A stretch of 6,993 nt of DNA from Spirochaetaceae bacterium (GTDB taxonomy: Bacteria > Spirochaetota > Spirochaetia > Treponematales > Breznakiellaceae). Shown here piece after piece: positions 1-4,972 of the stretch; positions within the stretch are counted from its first letter, which is position 1; each line of letters begins with the position of its first letter. The notes below the pieces were generated by a model that worked only from the letters and a program-made list of their open reading frames with translations, was not told where the DNA came from and made no database searches. A program made the translations under genes and the position numbers. Location of the stretch: NCBI GenBank assembly GCA_031278935.1, contig JAITJK010000202.1:1-6993 (forward strand), written 5' to 3'.

Positions 1-1185
1 ATTGGCATAGTCTATTCCGATCTTCGGGGAAATCACGTCTTCCGCAAGAAGGGACAACATCTCATCGTACCAGGTTTCCGATATCTTCTGCCGTTGGAGT
101 GCCTTTTCATTGAAGTTAATCATGTGCTGGAATTCATGGGCCAAGGTAGAATAAATAGCATCCGCTACGATGTCGCTAAAAAAGGCGTCTATATAAAAAA
201 TCTCCGCACGGTTGGTTTTCATCGTGGTCTGCCCGGTATTCAACGTGGCTTGATCATAGTAATCTTTTGCCCAGTAAAACCCAAAGACCCCCATGGTTTG
301 AGTGGGACTATAATCATACTCAATATCGTACACCAAGATATGTACCGCCGGGTCTCCATCCACCCCGCCATAGCGCTTATCCGTAGGGGAAAGGCCCCCG
401 CCGTACTCATAGCCGAACAGGGCGGTTTCGTACTGGTATATCTGCTCAAACTTATCCGCGAACCTTTGAACCTGCTCTTGGGTGAGCTTATTGTCCGTCT
501 CGCCTTCCGATAGCTCGCTGTAGTTTTCTTCGGCCACCCATACCTTGCTATGGGGCGATACAGCCCGGAGCACTGCGGGTAGTTGTATCCACTGGTCTGC
601 TTTATCTTGTACCCAAAAAGCTCTCTTGTCCCCCAGCGACGCAAGGGCGGCGGCGGCCAAAGGGTTCTCCCGCAGGCCCCGGGTGGGGCTTAAAGACGGG
701 AGATTGCGGGTAAATTCCTGCGCCCCGGTATGATCATAGCGGGTAAAGGTCTGGTTTCCCCGCACAAAGTTGCCGCTTACGGCGCGGCCTGCATCCTCCC
801 GTGGTAGGGACAGGGCGCGGGAGGCTCCTTCTCCCGCGTTTTGACTTACGGCGTGGGGAGTCGTATACCCGTGTCCCGTGTCTTTCGCCGCTACCTTGCT
901 AGACTGGGTGTTTACCTTGACGAGAAAGACGCTATGCCCCTGTACATCCGTCAGGGTCAGGTCCTTGGCGCTTTCGCCCTCGGCAAAAGAAACCTTTTGC
1001 ACCGCTTCACCGCTGTACACTTCTTCATGATCCAGCTTCGGGACAATGACGTACAACAGCGCCTCAGAGACCTTCTCTTCACCTTCCACTTCCGGATCCG
1101 ACGCGGGCTTATCGCCGCATCCCAACAAAACCGCCATACAAAGCCCCATAAGGCCAAGATACCATCCTAGGGTATACCGTTTCAT
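1..1185 (-). CDS. M30 (hyicolysin-type) zinc metallopeptidase lipoprotein, C-terminus cut by window edge
   Basis: The minus-strand frame from ATG at 1185 stays open for 395 codons and runs off the left edge. The N-terminus has a basic start (MKRY), a hydrophobic stretch and the lipobox L-L-G-C with Cys23, so export and lipid anchoring are expected. Residues 24-200 are polar, with an Ala run near 177-180, and look like a linker or pro-region. The catalytic part begins around V215. The zinc-binding motif HEFQH is at 350-354 (bases 124-138), followed by the acidic segment W-Y-D-E at 372-375, which probably holds the downstream Glu ligand. HEFQHM followed by an ExxWxDE-type segment is the pattern I associate with peptidase family M30. 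A Shine-Dalgarno AAGGA (1193-1197) sits 7 nt upstream of the ATG and supports this start. It is transcribed divergently from the metallophosphoesterase operon. Substrate unknown; it probably acts at the cell surface or in the periplasm. Alternative: another HExxH gluzincin family. Confidence 0.85.
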   Translation of the reverse strand, partial: MKRYTLGWYLGLMGLCMAVLLGCGDKPASDPEVEGEEKVSEALLYVIVPKLDHEEVYSGEAVQKVSFAEGESAKDLTLTDVQGHSVFLVKVNTQSSKVAAKDTGHGYTTPHAVSQNAGEGASRALSLPREDAGRAVSGNFVRGNQTFTRYDHTGAQEFTRNLPSLSPTRGLRENPLAAAALASLGDKRAFWVQDKADQWIQLPAVLRAVSPHSKVWVAEENYSELSEGETDNKLTQEQVQRFADKFEQIYQYETALFGYEYGGGLSPTDKRYGGVDGDPAVHILVYDIEYDYSPTQTMGVFGFYWAKDYYDQATLNTGQTTMKTNRAEIFYIDAFFSDIVADAIYSTLAHEFQHMINFNEKALQRQKISETWYDEMLSLLAEDVISPKIGIDYAN

Positions 1186-1233
1186 AGTTTTTTCCTTAAA
1201 CATATCTGACTTGGAAACGCTCTTCTTGGGTTA

Positions 1234-1262
1234 AGCATAGTCGATCCACAAGGGCTCCACAA
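1234..1262 (-). promoter_or_regulatory. candidate promoter for the M30 lipoprotein gene
   Basis: Read on the minus strand, TTGTGG (1257-1262) and TATGCT (1234-1239) are separated by exactly 17 nt, the usual sigma-70 spacing. The -35 matches TTGACA at 3 of 6 positions and the -10 matches TATAAT at 4 of 6, so this is a weak match found by eye. The start codon is about 50 nt downstream, which would give a short leader. Confidence 0.3.
1245..1262. repeat. pair of 7-bp direct repeats, TCCACAA
   Basis: TCCACAA occurs at 1245-1251 and again at 1256-1262, with start points 11 bp apart, so both copies lie on nearly the same DNA face. The second copy covers the candidate -35 of the M30 gene and the first lies in its spacer. 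Such spacing suits a dimeric regulator, but no binding protein can be named and chance is possible. Confidence 0.35.
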
Positions 1263-1277
1263 CCGGGAGAACAGAGT

Positions 1278-1306
1278 TTGACAGGAGATATAAAAACGAG
1301 TAATCT
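1278..1306 (+). promoter_or_regulatory. candidate sigma-70 promoter for the metallophosphoesterase operon
   Basis: A perfect -35 TTGACA (1278-1283) is followed by a 17-nt spacer and a poorer -10, TAATCT (1301-1306, 3 of 6 to TATAAT). It is the only full TTGACA hexamer I noticed in the 254-nt divergent region. Transcription would start near 1313, leaving a leader of about 125 nt before the metallophosphoesterase ATG. That leader includes the small ORF at 1364. Confidence 0.45.
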
Positions 1307-1309
1307 CCT
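1283..1309. promoter_or_regulatory. 7-bp inverted repeat overlapping the operon promoter (possible operator)
   Basis: AGGAGAT (1283-1289) and ATCTCCT (1303-1309) are perfect inverted copies separated by 13 A-rich bases. The left arm starts at the last base of the -35 and the right arm covers most of the -10, so a protein bound here would block RNA polymerase. Because it lies upstream of the predicted transcript start, an operator is more likely than an RNA hairpin. The regulator is unknown. Confidence 0.35.
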
Positions 1310-1363
1310 TAATATAGGTGTGCGTTATGCCGCCTTTAAGAAGATACAGAACAAAGGAGCGTC

Positions 1364-1462
1364 ATGGATTCTACCTTCCAAACCACGAGCAATCCCCTTA
1401 AGGATGCGAAGACCCCTACGCAAGGCCAGGTTCTGAGCCATGAAAATACTGTGCATATCTGA
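1364..1462 (+). CDS. possible 32-residue leader peptide upstream of the metallophosphoesterase
   Basis: ATG at 1364 opens a 32-codon ORF ending at TGA 1460-1462. It is preceded by AAAGGAG (1353-1359), the strongest Shine-Dalgarno in this leader, 4 nt from the ATG. The peptide is polar and rich in Thr, Ser, Gln and Lys (starting MDSTFQTT), with no signal peptide or membrane segment; I do not recognise it. Its last 23 nt overlap the start of the metallophosphoesterase gene in another frame. The downstream ATG has only a weak AGG at 1428-1430, so translation of this ORF may assist initiation at 1440 by coupling. It could instead be a chance ORF with the AGGAG serving another purpose. Conservation of the frame in relatives would decide. 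Confidence 0.35.
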   Translation: MDSTFQTTSNPLKDAKTPTQGQVLSHENTVHI

Positions 1463-2114
1463 TTTCATCGACCCCTTGGTATACACCAATACCATCAGGG
1501 AACGCTTTGGGGATGTGAACCTGGTGCTCGGTGCTGGGGACCTTCCCCTGGAATATCTGGAATTTGTCGTGTCCAGCCTGGATAAGCCCCTGCTCTTTGT
1601 CTTCGGAAACCATGAACTCAAGGATTACCGCCGGATTAAACACGGGATGGACGTTAAAAACCCCCGGACCTTCCCGGTGGCTACGGCCATCCCGCCCGGC
1701 GCCGGGACGATCTTCGTGGGCGCCCAGGTGCGTCTTGAGGAGGGCTTGGTCATCGCAGGGTTGGGGGGGTGTATGCGCTATAACCGGGGGGAAAATCAGT
1801 ATACCGAATGGGGGATGACCCGGGAAATGATAAAAATCATCCCGAAACTGGTATTTAACCGGATTTTCCGGGGGCGTTTCGTGGATATTCTGCTCACCCA
1901 TGCCCCTCCCCTGGGAATTCATGATAAGCCGGACCTCTGCCACCGGGGATTCAAGTGTTTTTTGTGGTTTATGCGGGTATTCCGCCCAAAATATCTTATC
2001 CATGGGCATGTCCATCTGTATGATCTCGCGGCGGTACGGACCAGCCGGTACTATGATACCCTGGTGGTAAACGCCTACAGTCATTTTGTTATTGATACTG
2101 AGGAAAAACCATGA
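1440..2114 (+). CDS. calcineurin-like metallophosphoesterase
   Basis: The 224-residue protein has the standard motif order of the metal-dependent phosphoesterase superfamily: S-D (D8), G-A-G-D (31-34), G-N-H-E (56-59), T-H-A-P-P (153-157) and G-H-V-H (189-192). It should be a cytoplasmic two-metal hydrolase of a phosphomono- or phosphodiester; substrate unknown. Length fits a minimal one-domain enzyme with no signal peptide. Motif I is atypical: the usual D-x-H reads D8-F-I10, so the His is lost while an extra Asp (D11) follows. The start is fixed by the strand beginning MKILCISD and an in-frame TGA at 1434-1436. The gene ends in an ATGA overlap with the next gene, which implies coupled translation and a shared task. 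A run of seven Gs lies at 1763-1769. The GDLPxEYLEF and THAPPxGIHD segments resemble a subgroup I recall from Chloroflexota and spirochaetes; this recollection is unverified. Confidence 0.88.
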   Translation: MKILCISDFIDPLVYTNTIRERFGDVNLVLGAGDLPLEYLEFVVSSLDKPLLFVFGNHELKDYRRIKHGMDVKNPRTFPVATAIPPGAGTIFVGAQVRLEEGLVIAGLGGCMRYNRGENQYTEWGMTREMIKIIPKLVFNRIFRGRFVDILLTHAPPLGIHDKPDLCHRGFKCFLWFMRVFRPKYLIHGHVHLYDLAAVRTSRYYDTLVVNAYSHFVIDTEEKP

Positions 2115-3076
2115 GTTTTGGCGATCCGAACAAACCCTTCGATCAGGTAGTCAACGTACAAGCGGCGGAAGATTTTAGCCGTGCTCGGAATAAGGCGATC
2201 CTGTCCCAAATTCAGCACTTCATGCACCTGGACAAGGATCAGCTCTTGTCTTTTCACGACGTCAAGGAAATCTTAAAGCCCCGCAACGAAGTGTACCGGG
2301 GTATGCAGGTGGTCCCGGTGAATCTCATCATCGGCAGCGAGGGCCGTTACCGGGATTTTAACAAGTTCTTTCTGCCCCGTTCCGAACACCTGCGTAAGCG
2401 CTGGGAACAGGTGGATCAGGCCCGGCTCAAGGATATTATCCTGCCTCCCATTCATCTTTACGAGATCGGGGGGGTCTACTTTGTCCGGGACGGGAATCAT
2501 CGGGTGTCCGTGGCCCGGTCTCAAGGGGTTGAATCCATTGATGCGGAAGTAACTAGTCTGTCCAGCGAGATTCACATCACCCCCTCCCAGACCGTGGAGG
2601 ACCTACGGGACAGCGTGATCGAATATGAGAAGAAGATTTTCTATGATAAAACCCATTTCGGGGAACTCACGGACGATTACGATCTGGATTTCACCACCGC
2701 AGGCCGCTACGACGTGATATACAACCATATCCTGGTGCATAAGTATTATCTCAACCTGCCGGTGGAAGGGGAAATCCCCTTTTCCGACGCCCTGGTTTCC
2801 TGGTATAACAATGTGTACGATCCGATCATTCAAATCATCAAAGATGAATGGATAGAGCTGAATTTTCCGGGGTATACCCCCAGCGATCTCTACGTCTGGA
2901 TCGTGAAACATTGGGATTTCCTTAAGAAAAAGTACGGGGTCCATTATTCCTTGGCCAAAGCGGCCCGGAATTTTACCCTCACCTACGGCAAGAGCCAGGG
3001 CCGGTTTGTCCGTATTCTGATTGCCTTGATCGACAAGATATGGCGCATTTCGGGAAAAACGAAAGATAAGCAGTGA
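2111..3076 (+). CDS. ParB/sulfiredoxin-fold protein of unknown function
   Basis: The 321-residue protein has a central domain (about 64-148) that follows the ParB N-terminal pattern: a V-V-P-V-N-L-I-I strand (67-74), G-R-Y-R-D-F (78-83, in the place of the ParB QPR segment), L-P-P-I-H-L-Y (111-117), and D-G-N-H-R (127-131) followed by V-S-V-A-R. The last corresponds to the GERRxxA box of ParB and the GCHR box of sulfiredoxin, both nucleotide-contacting. A polar segment (about 150-195) leads to an aromatic-rich C-terminal half (200-290, with D-L-Y-V-W-I-V-K-H at 259-267) and a hydrophobic basic tail (298-313) that could touch membrane. There is no visible helix-turn-helix or ParB dimerisation domain, so it is probably not a chromosome partition ParB. 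The start is supported by GAGGA (2100-2104), 6 nt before the ATG, and by the ATGA overlap with the phosphoesterase gene. Nucleotide binding is an inference; a direct role in DNA binding is doubtful. Confidence 0.75.
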   Translation: MSFGDPNKPFDQVVNVQAAEDFSRARNKAILSQIQHFMHLDKDQLLSFHDVKEILKPRNEVYRGMQVVPVNLIIGSEGRYRDFNKFFLPRSEHLRKRWEQVDQARLKDIILPPIHLYEIGGVYFVRDGNHRVSVARSQGVESIDAEVTSLSSEIHITPSQTVEDLRDSVIEYEKKIFYDKTHFGELTDDYDLDFTTAGRYDVIYNHILVHKYYLNLPVEGEIPFSDALVSWYNNVYDPIIQIIKDEWIELNFPGYTPSDLYVWIVKHWDFLKKKYGVHYSLAKAARNFTLTYGKSQGRFVRILIALIDKIWRISGKTKDKQ

Positions 3077-3084
3077 GGGTAAGT

Positions 3085-3957
3085 ATGGCTATTTTATCTA
3101 TTCAGTCCCACGTGGTATACGGCTACGCGGGCAATACTGCGGCGGTGTTTCCCCTCCAGCGCCTGGGCCGGGAGGTCTGGGCGGTTAATACGGTGGAATT
3201 CTCCAACCACACCGGTTATGGGACTTGGCAGGGGGAGGCTCTAGGGGTTTCCCTAGTACAAGCCTTGATCCTGGGCTTGGAAGAGCGGGGAGTCCTGGGG
3301 CAGTGCGAAGGGATCCTCTCGGGGTATATGGGAAACGCCGAGGTAGGGGACCCGGTCATCCAGGGAGTGCACCGGGTACGGAATAAAAACCCCAAGGCCC
3401 TGTATTGCTGTGATCCCGTGATGGGGGACATGGGCCGGGGCTTTTATGTCAAACCAGGGATACAGGACCTTTTTAAGCACCGACTCCTTCCCCTTGCGGA
3501 CCTCATCACCCCAAACCAGTTTGAGCTAGAAGCCCTTTCCGGCCTTGATACCTCCACCCTGGAGGGCGCCGGTAAGGCCATTGACGCCCTCCACGCTCAG
3601 GGTCCCCAGGTGATCCTGGTAACCAGCTTCCGGGAAGGACTGAGCCCCCAAGGGAGCTTCAGCGCCCAAGAGCATATCGATATGCTGGTATCGAGCGGGA
3701 ATGAGCGCTACCGCATCCGCACGCCGGAGCTACCCTTTACTTCGGTTATGGCCGGGTCCGGAGATCTCACTGCGGCGGTCTTCTTCTCCCGGTATCTGGA
3801 AACCCGGAATATCCGGCAGACCCTGGAATTATGCGCCGCCTCGATCTACGGGATCATGGAAGCCACCTTCAAACGCAAGAGCCGGGAACTGCTTATGATC
3901 CAAGCCCAAGAGGAGCTGGTATCTCCCTCGGCCTCATTTCACGCGGTTCGGTTGTAA
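3085..3957 (+). CDS. pdxY: pyridoxal kinase PdxY
   Basis: PdxY phosphorylates pyridoxal with ATP to give pyridoxal 5'-phosphate in the vitamin B6 salvage pathway, in the cytoplasm. The 290-residue product matches E. coli PdxY (287 residues) along its length: I-Q-S-H-V-V-Y-G (6-13), F-S-N-H-T (39-43), S-G-Y-M-G (79-83), C-D-P-V-M-G (109-114), T-P-N-Q-F-E-L-E (142-149) and the ribokinase-type anion-hole motif G-S-G-D (224-227), where D227 is the expected catalytic base. Cys109 corresponds to the active-site Cys of E. coli PdxY. The start at ATG 3085 is chosen because GAGGG (3075-3079) lies 5 nt upstream and the protein then begins MAILSIQSH like the family. A GTG at 3073 would add only four residues and overlap the upstream stop. 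It lies 8 nt after the ParB/Srx-like gene, so it is in the same operon. PdxK is less likely given the CDPVMG and SNHT details. Confidence 0.92.
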   Translation: MAILSIQSHVVYGYAGNTAAVFPLQRLGREVWAVNTVEFSNHTGYGTWQGEALGVSLVQALILGLEERGVLGQCEGILSGYMGNAEVGDPVIQGVHRVRNKNPKALYCCDPVMGDMGRGFYVKPGIQDLFKHRLLPLADLITPNQFELEALSGLDTSTLEGAGKAIDALHAQGPQVILVTSFREGLSPQGSFSAQEHIDMLVSSGNERYRIRTPELPFTSVMAGSGDLTAAVFFSRYLETRNIRQTLELCAASIYGIMEATFKRKSRELLMIQAQEELVSPSASFHAVRL

Positions 3958-3960
3958 TTC

Positions 3961-4887
3961 GTGGGTCATGGATTTAGCAACCAGGTTCTCGACCGGCGGT
4001 TTCAAGAATTTATCGCCCTCACCACGGACCGTTATAGTATGCTTAAATCCCTGTTGGACGAATTACATTTTAAGCCCCAAGTCATCACCATTTCCGGGAA
4101 CCGGCATTTTTTTCTCTCCTCCGCTTCTCACGGGTCGGTCAAGTGCTGGCCACCGGTACGACAGAACCGGACCATCTTGGTGGCCCACTACGACCGGGTG
4201 GCGGATAGTCCCGGGGCCAACGACAATAGCGCCGCAGTGTTTGAGCTTATCGAAGCGGCCCTGAAGCTACGCCGTGCCGGGGTGCATTCATGGCTTATCA
4301 TTTTTACCGATAAAGAGGAGTTACACCCAGGCGAAGGGATTCGAGATCAAGGCTCTTATACCCTGGCCAAAGGCTTACGGGACATTGGGTTTGGCAACAG
4401 CCGGTTCTATATTTTTGACGCCTGCGGTTCTGGGGATACCTTAATTATTTCCACCATGGCGGATCATATCATGCGGACCGAGCAGGGTTTAGGGATTGTC
4501 AAGACCCGGCATCTGGTTCAGCAGCTGCGTAATCAAGCCCTGGAAGCAGTACGGTATCTGAACATGGACCGGGTACGGCTCATCCCCACGCCTTTTTCCG
4601 ATGACGCGGGTTTTTTGCGGGCCGGCATTGCCGCTCAGACCATTACCATGTTGCCCGCCACAGAAGCTATGGCCTTTGGGTCGCTGATTCGGTGCAAGCC
4701 AGATTTTGCGGACGTCTTGATAAACCGGGAAGCGCAGGAAACCTATGACCGCAGGCTCATACCGGCCACTTGGAAACGGATGAACGGCCCGGAAGACAGC
4801 TATAGCACCCTCACCCCTCAGCACTTCTCCCAGGTAGTACGCTTCATCTGCGCCCTATGTCATCTGCCGTGGAGACACAGCCTTTGA
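3961..4887 (+). CDS. M28-family peptidase homologue, possibly lacking one zinc ligand
   Basis: The 308-residue protein resembles M28 aminopeptidases, di-zinc enzymes that remove N-terminal residues. Visible site residues: H76 and D78 in A-H-Y-D, D88 in G-A-N-D-N-S, E119-E120 in D-K-E-E, and D153 in F-D-A-C-G. The 12-residue gap from H76 to D88 equals that of the Streptomyces griseus enzyme. The final ligand, normally His in an H-T-P-E-D-T-like segment, seems to be Asn275 in N-G-P-E-D-S (275-280). S-D-D-A-G-F (213-218) replaces the common SDHxxF. No signal peptide is seen, so it is probably cytoplasmic. The start is uncertain: GTG 3961 has no clear Shine-Dalgarno, but the helix at residues 8-35 looks genuine and the next ATG (codon 27, 4039) has no better site. 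The gene starts 3 nt after the pdxY stop and in the same frame, so coupled translation is likely. It may be an altered or inactive peptidase. Confidence 0.78.
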   Translation: MGHGFSNQVLDRRFQEFIALTTDRYSMLKSLLDELHFKPQVITISGNRHFFLSSASHGSVKCWPPVRQNRTILVAHYDRVADSPGANDNSAAVFELIEAALKLRRAGVHSWLIIFTDKEELHPGEGIRDQGSYTLAKGLRDIGFGNSRFYIFDACGSGDTLIISTMADHIMRTEQGLGIVKTRHLVQQLRNQALEAVRYLNMDRVRLIPTPFSDDAGFLRAGIAAQTITMLPATEAMAFGSLIRCKPDFADVLINREAQETYDRRLIPATWKRMNGPEDSYSTLTPQHFSQVVRFICALCHLPWRHSL

Positions 4888-4972
4888 CGGGCCGCAGCGC
4901 TTCGCTACTTATCTTGATAGAACTCCCGCAAATACGTCCTCGATCCCGCACTACACGGCAGATGGCGCAGGG
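4853..4972. repeat. inverted repeat joining the 3' ends of two convergent genes
   Basis: CATCTGCCGTG (4861-4871) in the end of the M28-like gene is repeated as its exact reverse complement at 4954-4964 in the end of ppk. In a plus-strand transcript the stem extends outward by U-G, G-C and U-G pairs, one A/C mismatch and four further pairs (4853-4856 with 4969-4972). That gives 19 positions with one mismatch and an 82-nt loop. No run of T follows either arm, so it is not a standard intrinsic terminator. The 63 nt between the genes (4888-4950) hold no other clear signal. Confidence 0.6.

Noticed and set aside
94..513. Plus-strand reading frames in the left part of the window
   Set aside because: They lie opposite the continuous M30 lipoprotein frame, which has a lipobox, HEFQH motif and ribosome site.
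1243..1262. DnaA boxes or a replication origin in the divergent region
   Set aside because: Only the TCCACA core matches; the flanking bases differ from TTATCCACA, there are just two copies, and no origin-linked gene is nearby.
1416..2084. Long minus-strand reading frame of 222 codons opposite the metallophosphoesterase gene
   Set aside because: It mirrors a gene with all superfamily motifs, has no recognisable protein pattern of its own, and is Pro/His-rich as expected for an antisense shadow.
3073..3084. GTG at 3073 as the pdxY start
   Set aside because: It adds four residues not seen in PdxY and would consume the GAGGG that sits ideally before ATG 3085.
4896..4906. AGCG-CTT-CGCT hairpin after the M28-like gene as an intrinsic terminator
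   Set aside because: The stem is only four base pairs and no T-run follows on either strand.
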